Below, one piece after another: positions 18,294 through 29,459 of a DNA stretch of 64,000 bases (within the stretch, counting starts at the first letter, position 1; each line of letters begins with the position of its first letter). Both the position numbers and the translations under genes were made by a program. The notes beneath the pieces are model-generated. The model made no database searches and had not been told where the DNA came from. It saw only the letters and a program-made list of their open reading frames with translations. The stretch lies in contig JAKFXX010000019.1 of assembly GCA_021731145.1 (NCBI GenBank), forward strand, positions 1-64,000. Direction: 5' to 3'. The stretch is from Gammaproteobacteria bacterium. GTDB taxonomy: Bacteria; Pseudomonadota; Gammaproteobacteria; Ga0077554; Ga007554.

Positions 18294-19019
18294 TTAGAGA
18301 TCCAGCAACGTCGCCTGCTCATCGGCAGAAGGCTCGAAGCCACGATGCTCGTAGTGGTTGAAAATCGCGTCCACCACCTCTTGCGGGGTGTCGACGACTT
18401 GCATTAAATCGAGATCTTCCGGGCTGATGACACCTTCCGTCACCAGCGTTGTCCTGAACCAGGCGAGCAGCCCTTCCCAGAACGGCTTGTGTACCAGGAT
18501 TACGGGGATCTGACGGGTTTTGTGTGTCTGCACCAGCGTCAGAATCTCCATCATCTCATCCAGCGTACCAAAGCCGCCCGGCAACACCACATAGGCCGAG
18601 GCATACTTGACGAACATCACCTTGCGCGAAAAAAAGTGCCTGAAATTAAGCGAGATATTCTGATAAGGATTGGTCGTCTGTTCATGGGGCAGAACAATAT
18701 TGAGGCCGATGCTGGGCGATTTTCCGGCAAAAGCGCCTTTGTTGGCCGCCTCCATGATACCCGGCCCACCACCGCTCACCACACTGAAGCCTGCGTCCGA
18801 CAACAGAAGCGCAATATCTTCGGTAAGCTTATAATAAGGGTGATCCACCGGCGTGCGCGCCGAACCGAAGATGCTGACTGAAGGCTTGATCTGCGACAGG
18901 CGTTCGAAGCCTTCGACAAATTCCGCCATGATCTGGAAGATCTTCCACGACTCGCGCGTCAGTGAAGTGTCGTTGACAGGCTTGAAGCTGGGGTGAGCGT
19001 TTCTTTCTTGTGTGTTCAT
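18294..19019 (-). CDS. LOG-family Rossmann-fold protein (TIGR00730)
   Basis: A 241-residue protein of the LOG or 'lysine decarboxylase-like' family. Characterised members are phosphoribohydrolases that release the base from cytokinin nucleotides or other nucleoside monophosphates. The signature PGGFGTLDEMMEIL is present, preceded by SGGGPGIMEAANKGA, so both active-site motifs are intact. The older annotation as lysine decarboxylase is not supported. The ATG at 19019 is preferred to an ATG at 19031. It is divergent from polA across about 200 bases that must hold both promoters. Confidence 0.88.
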   Translation of the reverse strand: MNTQERNAHPSFKPVNDTSLTRESWKIFQIMAEFVEGFERLSQIKPSVSIFGSARTPVDHPYYKLTEDIALLLSDAGFSVVSGGGPGIMEAANKGAFAGKSPSIGLNIVLPHEQTTNPYQNISLNFRHFFSRKVMFVKYASAYVVLPGGFGTLDEMMEILTLVQTHKTRQIPVILVHKPFWEGLLAWFRTTLVTEGVISPEDLDLMQVVDTPQEVVDAIFNHYEHRGFEPSADEQATLLDL

Positions 19020-19221
19020 AATAGTCACCAAAAATTAAGTCGCCGCCGAAGGGGCGTGCCGGAAAAAGCTTATATTGAATATATCGGGCTGTTGGCGACA
19101 TACTTAATTCGAATAGAACTCATCATAAACGAAAAAACCCTTTGAGGCATAGCCATTAGACTGCAAACCCGTGGCAACAGCCTCGTTAAACCACACACCA
19201 CCTGCCAAGACACCATACACT

Positions 19222-21930
19222 ATGACTGAAACCGCACCCAAACCGCTGATTCTGGTGGATGGCTCCTCTTACCTTTACCGCGCCTTCCATGCCCTGCCGC
19301 CGTTGACCAATTCGCGCGGCGAGCCGACCGGGGCGGTGTATGGCGTGGTCAATATGCTGCGCAAGTTGATTGCGGACTATCAGTCGGAGCATGTCACGGT
19401 GGTGTTCGACGCAAAGGGCAAGACCTTCCGCGATGAGCTTTTTGAACACTACAAGGCGCACCGCCCGCCGATGCCGGATGAGCTGCGCACGCAGATTGAG
19501 CCGCTGCACGCTATCGTGCGCGCCATGGGATTGCCGGTGCTGGTGATAGACGGCGTGGAGGCCGACGATGTGATCGGCACCCTGGCGGTGCAGGCCGCCG
19601 CTATCGGCTTGCCGGTGGTGATCTCCACCGGCGACAAGGACATGGCGCAACTGGTCGATGGGCATGTCACCCTCGTCAACACCATGAGCAATACAACGCT
19701 CGATGTGCAGGGTGTGATCGGCAAATTTGGGGTTTCCCCCGGCCAGATCATCGACTACCTGGCGCTGGTGGGCGACACCTCGGACAACATCCCCGGCATC
19801 CCCAAGGTCGGACCCAAGACCGCCACCAAATGGCTGCAGGAACATGGCTCGCTGGACAACATCATCGCCCATGCCGATCAAATCAGCGGCAAGGTCGGCG
19901 AGAGCCTGCGTGAGCATCTGCACCTGCTGCCGTTATCGCGGCAACTGGCGACGATCCGCTGCGACGTGCCGCTGCCGGTGGGGCCGCTCGACCTGCAATC
20001 CCAACCCGCCGATACCGCCGCGTTGCGCGAGCTGTTTCAGCGCATGGAGTTCAAAACCTGGCTGGGACAACTGGATCAGTCAAAACCCGCAGACGCCCCG
20101 TCTCCTGCCCCCCAGCCCCTGGCCTCTGACTATCAAACCGTGCTCACCGAAGCAGATCTGGAGCGCTGGCTTGCACGACTGGAGCAGGCCGAGCTGTTCG
20201 CCTTCGACACCGAGACCACCAGCCTGGACTACATGCAGGCCGAAATCGTAGGCGTGTCGTTTTGCATTCAGCCAGGTGAGGCCGCCTATGTGCCGCTGGC
20301 GCACGACTACCCCGGTGCGCCCGTCCAGTTATCGCGCGAATGGGTTTTAGAGCGGCTGCGTCCGCTGCTGGAAGACGCCGGCCGCCCCAAGCTGGGCCAG
20401 AATCTCAAATATGACATGAGCGTGCTGGCCAACCACGGCATCGCATTGGCAGGCATTCGCTATGACACCATGCTGGAATCCTACGTGCTCAACAGCACCG
20501 CCTCACGCCACGACATGGACACGCTGGCGCTGACCCATCTGGGCCACAAGACCATCCGTTTCGAAGATATTGCGGGCAAGGGTGCAAAGCAGCTCACCTT
20601 TAATCAGATCGGCATCGAACAGGCCGCACCGTATGCCGCCGAGGATGCCGACATCACCTTGCGCCTGCATCACGCATTGTGGCCGCGCCTGGCCGCAGAG
20701 CCGGGCCTGCAAAAACTGTTTAATGACATCGAAGTGCCGCTGGTGCCGGTGCTGTCGCGCATCGAACGCAACGGCGTGCTGGTGGACGCCGCAATGCTGC
20801 ACCGGCAGAGTGAGGAGCTTGCGCGGCAGATGCTGGAGATCCAGCAGCAGGCGCATAGCGCCGCCGGACAACCCTTCAACCTCGATTCACCCAAGCAGAT
20901 CCAGGCCATCCTGTTTGACAAGCTACAACTGCCGGTGCTGGAGAAGACCCCCACGGGCCAACCTTCCACCGCCGAATCGACCCTTGCCGAACTGGCGCTG
21001 GACTACCCGCTGCCGAAACTGATCCTCGAACATCGCACCCTGGCCAAGCTGAAATCGACCTATACCGACAAACTGCCGGGGCAGATCAATCCACGTAGCG
21101 GGCGCGTCCATACTTCGTATCATCAGGCGGTGGCGGCTACAGGCCGACTGTCATCTTCAGACCCGAATTTGCAGAATATCCCGATCCGCAGCGCCGAAGG
21201 GCGACGCATCCGCCAGGCCTTTATCGCCCCGCCGGGACACAAGATCGTCGCAGCGGATTATTCGCAAATCGAACTGCGCATCATGGCGCATCTGTCGCAA
21301 GACGACGGCCTGCTGCGCGCCTTCAGCCAGGGTGAAGACATCCACCGCGCCACTGCCGCCGAGATCTTCGGCGCAGCTCCCGATCAAGTCACCTCTGAGC
21401 AACGCCGCAACGCCAAGGCCATCAACTTCGGGCTGATTTACGGCATGTCTGCCTTCGGCCTGGCAAAGCAACTGGGTGTCGAGCGCGGCGCGGCGCAACA
21501 GTATATGGATCTCTATTTTGCCCGTTATCCCGGCGTAAAGGCATTCATGGACCGCACGCGCACCCAAACCCGCGCCGACGGCTACGTGGAAACCCTGTTT
21601 GGCCGCCGCCTGTATCTGGCAGACATCAAATCCAGCAACCAGCAACGCCGCCAATACGCCGAACGCGCCGCTATCAACGCCCCGATGCAAGGCACCGCTG
21701 CGGACATCATCAAACTCGCCATGCTCAAAACCGACGCCATGATTCTTGCCGGTAACCTGACTGCAAAAATGGTGATGCAGGTACACGATGAGCTGGTCTT
21801 CGAAGTGCCCGAAAACGCACTCCACCAAACCATCGAAGACATCCGCCACTGCATGTCCAGCGCGGCGAGTTTATCCGTACCTCTTGTGGTGGACATCGGC
21901 GTTGGCAATAATTGGGATGAAGCGCATTAG
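19222..21930 (+). CDS. polA: DNA polymerase I
   Basis: A 902-residue repair and lagging-strand polymerase with all three activities. The 5'-3' exonuclease domain is residues 1-290 ([39 protein letters not shown]). The 3'-5' proofreading domain (about 310-490) keeps its acidic residues in [19 protein letters not shown] and [12 protein letters not shown], so proofreading should be active. The polymerase domain has motif [17 protein letters not shown], motif [17 protein letters not shown] and motif [12 protein letters not shown]. The ATG at 19222 is chosen because conserved sequence starts just after it; an upstream in-frame start at 19171 would add 17 unmatched residues. Confidence 0.98.
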   Translation: MTETAPKPLILVDGSSYLYRAFHALPPLTNSRGEPTGAVYGVVNMLRKLIADYQSEHVTVVFDAKGKTFRDELFEHYKAHRPPMPDELRTQIEPLHAIVRAMGLPVLVIDGVEADDVIGTLAVQAAAIGLPVVISTGDKDMAQLVDGHVTLVNTMSNTTLDVQGVIGKFGVSPGQIIDYLALVGDTSDNIPGIPKVGPKTATKWLQEHGSLDNIIAHADQISGKVGESLREHLHLLPLSRQLATIRCDVPLPVGPLDLQSQPADTAALRELFQRMEFKTWLGQLDQSKPADAPSPAPQPLASDYQTVLTEADLERWLARLEQAELFAFDTETTSLDYMQAEIVGVSFCIQPGEAAYVPLAHDYPGAPVQLSREWVLERLRPLLEDAGRPKLGQNLKYDMSVLANHGIALAGIRYDTMLESYVLNSTASRHDMDTLALTHLGHKTIRFEDIAGKGAKQLTFNQIGIEQAAPYAAEDADITLRLHHALWPRLAAEPGLQKLFNDIEVPLVPVLSRIERNGVLVDAAMLHRQSEELARQMLEIQQQAHSAAGQPFNLDSPKQIQAILFDKLQLPVLEKTPTGQPSTAESTLAELALDYPLPKLILEHRTLAKLKSTYTDKLPGQINPRSGRVHTSYHQAVAATGRLSSSDPNLQNIPIRSAEGRRIRQAFIAPPGHKIVAADYSQIELRIMAHLSQDDGLLRAFSQGEDIHRATAAEIFGAAPDQVTSEQRRNAKAINFGLIYGMSAFGLAKQLGVERGAAQQYMDLYFARYPGVKAFMDRTRTQTRADGYVETLFGRRLYLADIKSSNQQRRQYAERAAINAPMQGTAADIIKLAMLKTDAMILAGNLTAKMVMQVHDELVFEVPENALHQTIEDIRHCMSSAASLSVPLVVDIGVGNNWDEAH

Positions 21931-21988
21931 CTCTGCTGCGATACGCGGAGAAACCTCGGGAATTTGGGGCGAGTCCTGCGGCAGTTTC

Positions 21989-23311
21989 TTACTTAAGCCA
22001 GCCATTGACCTGCTCAAGGTCGGCCAGTGAGATCATCCCTGCGGCCTGCTTCAGGCGCAGGGTGTTGATCAGGTAGTCATAACGGGCGCGCGACAAATCA
22101 CGTTTGGCGCGGTATAAGTCGCGCTGCGAGTTCAGCACATCAATGGTAGTGCGCGTACCAACCTGCATCCCGGCCTCGGTGGCGTCCAGCGCGCTCTGGT
22201 TGGATACCACCGCCTGCTTCAGTGCCCCGACGCGGCTGATGCTGGCGGTTACATTCAGGTAGCCGTCGCGGGTCTGACGTGAAGCGGCACGCGTTTGCTG
22301 TTCCTGGGTTTCCTTGGCCTGATTGAGGCGATACTGTGCCTCACGGATACGCGAGTTGACCGCGCCGCCTTGGTAGAGTGGTACGCTCAGTTGCAAGCCA
22401 ATGGCGCTATCCAGCGTTTCTCTGGCACCAAAAGCACCTCCGGAGAATTTTGAGTAGCCGTGGCTCACCACCGCGTCTACCACCGGATAGTGACCGGCGC
22501 GTTGCAGGTCGATGGTTTGGCTGGCGACATCGGTGGCGGCTTGGGCTGATATTAGCTGAAAGTTCTGTTTGAGGGCCGTACCTACCCATGCCTCGACGTC
22601 CTGCGGGTCGGGTGATGTCAGCGGTATTTGCTCAGCCAGACCGCGCAGAGACTCGGGGAGCATGCCGGTGACCTCGCGTAACGCCTCACGGTTGCTGGAC
22701 AGGCGGCTTTGCGCGTCAACCTCCTGGCTTAGCGCCAGGTCAAAGCGGGCTTGGGCCTCGTTCACATCCGTGATGGCTACCAGACCCACGTCAAAGCGCC
22801 GTTGCGTCTGCTCCAGTTGGCGCCCTATCGCCTCTTTTTCGGCGCGTGCAAACTCCACTGTGTCAGCGGCGGCCAGCACCTCGAAATAGCGTTCCGAGAC
22901 CCGCAGCAGCAGCGCCTGCTGTGCCGCGTTATAATCCGCCTCGGCCTGGCGGGTGCGGGCATCCGTCTGACGCAACTGCACATAATAGTCACGGTGATAA
23001 ATAGGCTGATTGAGGTTGAGCGTCAAGCCATCGTTCGTAGAATAAAACGTGCCGGAACGGCCAAAAAAACCGCCGCTCAAAAACTCCTGCCGGTTGCGAG
23101 TGATATTGGAATTGAGGCTCAGTTGCGGACGGAACAGCGCCAAACGTTGATTGCGCGTCTCCTGTACTGCCTGCCACGCCGCTTCAGCGGCTTTGACCTG
23201 GGGGTCGCTGTCGGCCGCAAGGCGATAGGCGTCGAGCAGATTTTCCGCATTTGCGCTGGAGGCAACAGCCAGCAGCATTGCAATCAAGAGCGGCGAGTTT
23301 TTTTTGATCAT
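21989..23311 (-). CDS. tolC: TolC family outer membrane efflux protein
   Basis: A 440-residue outer membrane channel of the TolC group. A signal peptide ends at NA-ENLLDAYRLA. The two pseudo-repeats of the beta-barrel and helical barrel are visible, each with long helices (LRVSERYFEVLAAADTVEFA; SRQTRDGYLNVTASISRVGA). GTRTTIDVLNSQRDLYRAKR is the conserved second-repeat motif. It would serve tripartite efflux pumps or type I secretion; no partner pump is in the window. It is the last of three genes (pcm-like, rhodanese, tolC) in the same direction, a common gammaproteobacterial order. Confidence 0.93.
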   Translation of the reverse strand: MIKKNSPLLIAMLLAVASSANAENLLDAYRLAADSDPQVKAAEAAWQAVQETRNQRLALFRPQLSLNSNITRNRQEFLSGGFFGRSGTFYSTNDGLTLNLNQPIYHRDYYVQLRQTDARTRQAEADYNAAQQALLLRVSERYFEVLAAADTVEFARAEKEAIGRQLEQTQRRFDVGLVAITDVNEAQARFDLALSQEVDAQSRLSSNREALREVTGMLPESLRGLAEQIPLTSPDPQDVEAWVGTALKQNFQLISAQAATDVASQTIDLQRAGHYPVVDAVVSHGYSKFSGGAFGARETLDSAIGLQLSVPLYQGGAVNSRIREAQYRLNQAKETQEQQTRAASRQTRDGYLNVTASISRVGALKQAVVSNQSALDATEAGMQVGTRTTIDVLNSQRDLYRAKRDLSRARYDYLINTLRLKQAAGMISLADLEQVNGWLK

Positions 23312-23326
23312 GGGGACGGCGGCTCT

Positions 23327-23647
23327 TTAGTAGGTAGGCATGCTCGGGTCAACCTCGCGCGCCCAGGCGGCGACGCCGCCTGTCAGGTTGACGATCTTGG
23401 TAAATCCCGCCTGCTCCAGATAGACAGCCACGCGCTGGCTGCGCATGCCGTGATGGCAGATGACGATGGTTTCCTGCTGTGCGTCGAGATCACGGCAGAC
23501 GGCGGGTACCTGTGACATGGGGATATTCCGCGAGCCTTCGATATGACAGGTTTGAAATTCCCATGGTTCGCGCACGTCCAGCAGCAAAGGTGCCGGAGTG
23601 GTATGTTCAAGGTATTCTTTGAGTTGGGTGGCGGTGAGGTGATTCAT
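23327..23647 (-). CDS. rhodanese-like domain protein
   Basis: A single-domain rhodanese of about 106 residues, a cytoplasmic sulfur carrier or sulfurtransferase. LLLDVREPWEFQTCHIEGS and the active-site loop VICHHGMRSQRVA are intact, with Cys as the likely persulfide carrier. Loop residues HHGMRS differ from GlpE-type CYHGxS, so the substrate may differ. The ATG at 23647 has GGAG seven bases upstream and is preferred to the ATG at 23653. The gene lies between the pcm-like gene and tolC. Confidence 0.88.
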   Translation of the reverse strand: MNHLTATQLKEYLEHTTPAPLLLDVREPWEFQTCHIEGSRNIPMSQVPAVCRDLDAQQETIVICHHGMRSQRVAVYLEQAGFTKIVNLTGGVAAWAREVDPSMPTY

Positions 23648-23695
23648 GGCCATGCTCCACTATATATTAATGATTAATTATATTCTAATAATACC

Positions 23696-24337
23696 TTAGA
23701 ATACAAATTGGGGCGGTTGTTCGGCGTGCAGCAACGCCGGGACGCTGGTTTCAAACAGACTCTCCCGCGCCCCGCCATGAGAGACGAGGATAGCCTCCAT
23801 CACGGGTGGCTCGCCGACGATCGCCACCATGCGCCCGCCGGGTTTCAGCGCGCGCAGGAAAGATTCCGGCAGCACGGGAAGTGAGCCGGTAATGGCGATA
23901 ACATCGTAAGGGCCGTGTTTGTCCCATCCCCCAACGGCGTCGCCGGTTTCCAGCGTCACGTTATGGATGCCGTGTCCGGTGAGCGCGTGCTGCGCACTCT
24001 GCGCGAAGTCAGGGAGAATGTCCACGCTGAACACGTGCTTGCCCAGTCTGGCCAGCAACGCAGTGAAATAACCGCTGCCCGTTCCGACCTCCAGTATAAT
24101 GTCGGAAGGCTCGATGGCCAGCGCCTGCAACAGTCGCGCTTCAACCTTGGGTTCCATCATTATCTGGCCGTGGCCGAGGGGGATCATGATGTCGGCAAAT
24201 GCCAGGTCACGGTAGTGCGCGGGAACAAACTCTTCGCGCCGGGTGCTCGTGATCAGGTCAAGAATGCCCGGATCCAGCACCTCCCATGTACGGATCTGCT
24301 GTTCGACCATGTTAAAGCGGGCTTGTTCTACGTCCAT
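23696..24337 (-). CDS. protein-L-isoaspartate O-methyltransferase family
   Basis: A 213-residue SAM-dependent methyltransferase of the PCMT family, proposed to repair isoaspartyl residues. Motif I is ILEVGTGSGYFTALLARLG, and the conserved upstream LGHGQIMMEPKVEARLL corresponds to the family block usually read as GxGxTISQP. That block is changed (IMMEP instead of TISQP), so the enzyme may belong to the divergent Pcm-like clade found with tolC and not be a true Pcm. LKPGGRMVAIVGEPPVME closes the fold. It is the first gene of its small operon. Confidence 0.82.
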   Translation of the reverse strand: MDVEQARFNMVEQQIRTWEVLDPGILDLITSTRREEFVPAHYRDLAFADIMIPLGHGQIMMEPKVEARLLQALAIEPSDIILEVGTGSGYFTALLARLGKHVFSVDILPDFAQSAQHALTGHGIHNVTLETGDAVGGWDKHGPYDVIAITGSLPVLPESFLRALKPGGRMVAIVGEPPVMEAILVSHGGARESLFETSVPALLHAEQPPQFVF

Positions 24338-24431
24338 CCTTATCCACCATTATTCTAAAGAGGCTAAACAGCTAGGTTAAGCGGTTTGAATGCCGGACAC
24401 AAGGGCGCATTCGGCTTGCAAATTACCCGTG

Positions 24432-24437
24432 TATAAT
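24432..24437 (+). promoter_or_regulatory. candidate -10 element for thiC
   Basis: A perfect TATAAT about 55 bases before the riboswitch. The upstream region has no convincing -35 box at 17 bp spacing; TG immediately before the box may partly compensate. Inferred from position only. Confidence 0.4.
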
Positions 24438-24489
24438 ATAATTTTAGGCTAAATTCGGCTAGCAGGGGGTTGATATCGCCCCCGCATGC

Positions 24490-24572
24490 CTGCTGGGGGT
24501 GCCTCGTATCAGGCGAGGCTGAGATATACCCTTTGAACCTGATCCGGTTAATACTGGCGTAGGGAAAGCAGT
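24490..24572 (+). ncRNA. TPP riboswitch (THI element)
   Basis: The conserved thi-box parts are present: GGGGGTGCC near the 5' side, GGCTGAGATATACCC (the pyrimidine-binding loop), CTTTGAACCTGATCCGG and GGCGTAGGGAAAGCAG at the 3' side. CTGCT at the start pairs with AGCAG at the end as P1. It precedes thiC by 120 bases. TGTTC and GAACA near 24600-24620 could form a hairpin of the expression platform. TPP binding would be expected to lower thiC expression. Confidence 0.95.
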
Positions 24573-24692
24573 ATCACAATGAAACTTTCGCCTGTGACGT
24601 TTGTTCACGGTATGCGAACACCCTTTCCCGTTCTTTCCCTGCGCTTGCCTCCGATTTCATTAGTTTTCGCCGGATATTTTGTAGAGGAATAG

Positions 24693-26570
<1,878 letters not shown>

Positions 26571-26587
26571 TTTCTGATTATCGAAGC

Positions 26588-26691
26588 GGGGCGGGCCCAT
26601 GTGTCCCCGTGAAGGGCATTGCCACCTCATTGTGCCACCCGTAAAGGGCGCAATGCCTTCACGGGCATCACGGTGGGACAATGTCCGCCCC
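26588..26691. repeat. dispersed palindromic repeat family 1, copy 2
   Basis: GGGGCGG (26588) and CCGCCCC (26685) form inverted ends. The 18 bases at 26616-26633 are the exact reverse complement of 17803-17820. The copy is longer than the other two and holds a second internal GCAATGCC/GGCATTGC pair. It ends six bases before the start of the next gene. Confidence 0.6.
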
Positions 26692-26696
26692 TGTTT

Positions 26697-27104
26697 ATGG
26701 AAAATATTATGGCCGCTGTCATTCCCATTTACCCTGCCATCCCGGCCGAGATCAAGTGCGGCTATTGCACCAACTCCAAGTGCTGCACCTACATCACCCA
26801 GCACATCACCACCCCGCGCTCCAAGCACGATTTTGATCATCTGCTGTGGCAGGTGTCGCATCAGAATGTCAATGTCTATAAGGACAAGGATGGCTGGTAC
26901 CTGCTGGTAAACAATGCTTGCCTGCATCTCCAGCCCGGTGGGCGTTGCGGCATCTATGAAACACGGCCCGAGGTGTGCCGCAATCACTCCAATGACTACT
27001 GCGAATACGACGCCCCCGCCGAGGATGGCTTCGAGCTGTTTTTTGATGGCTATGAAGCATTGCTTAAATATTGCAAGAAACGCTTCAAGAGTTGGGGGAA
27101 ATAG
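26697..27104 (+). CDS. YkgJ-family cysteine cluster protein
   Basis: A 135-residue protein (or 131 from an ATG at 26709) with the CxxCxxxxCC pattern near the start (CGYCTNSKCC) and a second cysteine group CGIYETRPEVCRNH further on. Proteins of the YkgJ/UPF0153 cluster are thought to bind zinc or an iron-sulfur centre; no activity is established. No ribosome binding site is visible, and the repeat element ends right before the start, so translation signals may have been altered by its insertion or may rest inside it. Confidence 0.75.
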   Translation: MENIMAAVIPIYPAIPAEIKCGYCTNSKCCTYITQHITTPRSKHDFDHLLWQVSHQNVNVYKDKDGWYLLVNNACLHLQPGGRCGIYETRPEVCRNHSNDYCEYDAPAEDGFELFFDGYEALLKYCKKRFKSWGK

Positions 27105-27190
27105 TTGCAGGTTCCCGCGTATCGTTCCAGTAACCATTTTTTCTATGGAAAGACTTGACCGTTCGCAGTAACAACGGTGTGCTCTAGCCA

Positions 27191-27268
27191 AGGGTGGGCA
27201 CAAAAAACGTGCCTACCCTACCGGGCTACGCTGGGGGAGCCTTAGCGCAGCAGGGCGAACAGCGTAGC
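27191..27268. repeat. two intergenic inverted repeats
   Basis: AGGGTGGGCAC (27191-27201) pairs with GTGCCTACCCT (27209-27219), with one mismatch. GCTACGCTG (27225-27233) pairs exactly with CAGCGTAGC (27260-27268). They lie between the convergent YkgJ-like gene and pilD, where they could act as terminators or be REP-type repeats. Confidence 0.5.
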
Positions 27269-27287
27269 GCGAGATGTCACACACATA

Positions 27288-28160
27288 TTATCCCAGTCCC
27301 GCCATACCCAGGTAGGCACGCGTTATTTGTTCGCCCCACATCAAAGCAATCCATCCCGCCGCGGCAAGATAAGGGCCGAAGGGAATCGGAATGTTCTTGT
27401 CACGGCCGCGCAGCAGCACCAGAGAGATGCCCACCACCGCCCCCACCAGGGAAGACAGCAGAATCACTGCCGGCAGCGCTTGCCAGCCCAGCCACGCGCC
27501 GAACATGGCGAGGAGCTTGAAGTCGCCATACCCCATGCCTTCGCGCCCCGTCAGCAGCTTAAAAGCCATATACACCGACCATAGGCTAAGGTAACCCGCC
27601 ATCGCACCGATGATGCTGGCGTAGCTGCTGGCAAACACGTTGAACAGGCTGAGCGCGAGTCCGCCCCACAGGAAGGGTAAAGTAATCGAGTCGGGCAGCA
27701 GGTGATGATCAAAGTCGATAACGCTCAGGGCAACCAGCGCCCAGGTCAGCAGCAGTGCAGCGCCCGCCGCCCAGCCGAAACCGAAGCGCCAGGCCACGGC
27801 GACGGAGAGCGCGGCGGTGAAGATTTCGATCAACGGGTAGCGCACGGAAATCCGCGCCGCGCATGACGAACACTTGCCCCTGAGCACCAGGTAACTCACC
27901 ACGGGTATATTTTCCAGCGCCGTGATGGCGTGACCGCAGTGCGGGCAGCGTGAGCGGGGAGCGGTCAGGTCGAAACGTTCCTGGGGCGGCGCTTCCCCAG
28001 CGCCGAGGAATTCCGCGCACTCGGCGCGCCACTGGCGCTCCATCATGATCGGCAAGCGATGTATCACCACATTGAGAAAACTGCCGACGAGCAGGCCCAG
28101 AACGCCGGCTATGGCGATAAAGGCGATGGGGCTGGCTTGCAGATAATCAATAAGAGTCAT
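27288..28160 (-). CDS. pilD: prepilin peptidase and N-methyltransferase PilD
   Basis: An inner-membrane aspartyl peptidase of about 290 residues that cleaves type IV prepilins and N-methylates them. The N-terminal cytoplasmic domain has the zinc cysteines CPHC and CSSC. The catalytic aspartates lie in VIDFDHHLLPD and GMGYGDFKLLA. About eight membrane segments follow. It is the only prepilin peptidase in the window, so it presumably also processes the pseudopilins GspG to GspK. Starts at 28166 or 28160 are both possible. It is the last gene of the pilBCD set. Confidence 0.96.
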   Translation of the reverse strand: MTLIDYLQASPIAFIAIAGVLGLLVGSFLNVVIHRLPIMMERQWRAECAEFLGAGEAPPQERFDLTAPRSRCPHCGHAITALENIPVVSYLVLRGKCSSCAARISVRYPLIEIFTAALSVAVAWRFGFGWAAGAALLLTWALVALSVIDFDHHLLPDSITLPFLWGGLALSLFNVFASSYASIIGAMAGYLSLWSVYMAFKLLTGREGMGYGDFKLLAMFGAWLGWQALPAVILLSSLVGAVVGISLVLLRGRDKNIPIPFGPYLAAAGWIALMWGEQITRAYLGMAGLG

Positions 28161-28221
28161 AACCATCCAGGGTAAACGTCTATGTCATCAGGTGTGCCAA
28201 GACAAAAAATATTCTGCGCGC

Positions 28222-29454
28222 CTACACAACCTGTCCCATTTTAAAGATCGGCAGATACATTGCCACTACCAGTCCGCCGACGAGCACCCCCAGCACCGCC
28301 ATTATGATCGGCTCCAGCAGACTGCTCAGACTATCCACCGCATTATCGACCTCTTCCTCATAGAAGTCGGCGATCTTGGCGAGCATGGCGTCCAGTGAAC
28401 CGGCCTCTTCGCCGATGGCGACCATCTGCACCACCATATTCGAAAACAGCCCGCATTGGCGCATTGCCATTTGCAGCGACATGCCGGTGGCCACTTCGTC
28501 ACGTATTTTGAGGATGGCCTTTTCATAGACGATATTACCGGAGGCCCCAGCCACCGTGGTCATCGCCTCCACCAGCGGCACACCGGCAGCAAACATGGTG
28601 GAAAGGGTGCGGGCATAACGCGCCACCGTCGCCTTGGTGACGATTTCACCGAGTACGGGCAATTTGAGCAATGCCCGATCCATCAACTGACTGACCTTCG
28701 GCGAGCGCTTTTTGGCTTCTATCATGCCATATACCGCCCCACCGGCGACGCCGAAAATGGCCCACCACCACTGCTGAAAGATCTTGGAAAGCTCGACAAC
28801 GAACTTGGTAAAGGCAGGCAGCTCCGCGCCAAACCCCTTGAACAACTCCTCAAACTGGGGAATCACGAATATCATGAGAATGGCGGTGATGATAAACGCC
28901 ACCACCACGATAGCTGCGGGATAAAACAGCGCCTTTTTGATCTTGCCCTTGATCGCCTCGATCTTTTCCTTGTAAGTGGCAATCTTGTGCAGCAGGGTCT
29001 CCAGAATACCGGCCTGTTCACCGGCATGCACCAGGTTGCAGAACAGGGAATCAAAATAGTACGGGTGCTTGGCAAGGGCCTCGGTGAAGGAATTACCGCC
29101 TTCCACGTCGGCCTTGATCTTCAATATCAGATCCTGCATGGAGGGATTATCATGGCCGCGCCCGATGATTTCGAAGGATTGCACCAGCGGTACGCCGGAA
29201 CTCATCATGGTGGCTATCTGGCGGCTGAAGATGGCGATATCCTTGGCGGTGATCTTTTTTTTGCTCGCGCCGAAGGGGGAGATCCTCTTCTTGTTCACCT
29301 TGATGGGGTTGATGCCCTGGCGGCGCAAATCGGCCTTGAGCAGCGCGGCATTACCGCTGCGTGTCTCGCCAGCCACCTTCGCGCCTTTCTTGTCGGTGCC
29401 TTCCCAGGTGAAGAGATCCATCTTTGCTGCTTTCTTGATTGCTGTTGTCGCCAT
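28222..29454 (-). CDS. pilC: type IV pilus inner membrane platform protein PilC
   Basis: A 410-residue platform protein with two T2SSF domains. The N-terminus reads LFTWEGTDKKGAKVAGETRS, then DIAIFSRQIATMMSSGVPLV. Membrane segments follow each domain, and MYLPIFKMGQVV ends the protein. In the PilC family it couples the ATPases PilB and PilT to the growing pilus. It lies five bases after pilB and 61 bases before pilD. Confidence 0.97.
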   Translation of the reverse strand: MATTAIKKAAKMDLFTWEGTDKKGAKVAGETRSGNAALLKADLRRQGINPIKVNKKRISPFGASKKKITAKDIAIFSRQIATMMSSGVPLVQSFEIIGRGHDNPSMQDLILKIKADVEGGNSFTEALAKHPYYFDSLFCNLVHAGEQAGILETLLHKIATYKEKIEAIKGKIKKALFYPAAIVVVAFIITAILMIFVIPQFEELFKGFGAELPAFTKFVVELSKIFQQWWWAIFGVAGGAVYGMIEAKKRSPKVSQLMDRALLKLPVLGEIVTKATVARYARTLSTMFAAGVPLVEAMTTVAGASGNIVYEKAILKIRDEVATGMSLQMAMRQCGLFSNMVVQMVAIGEEAGSLDAMLAKIADFYEEEVDNAVDSLSSLLEPIIMAVLGVLVGGLVVAMYLPIFKMGQVV

Positions 29455-29459
29455 GGCAT

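Noticed and set aside
18294-19019. Lysine decarboxylase annotation for the LOG-family protein
   Set aside because: The PGGFGTLDE motif defines phosphoribohydrolase-like LOG proteins. There is no PLP-decarboxylase signature.
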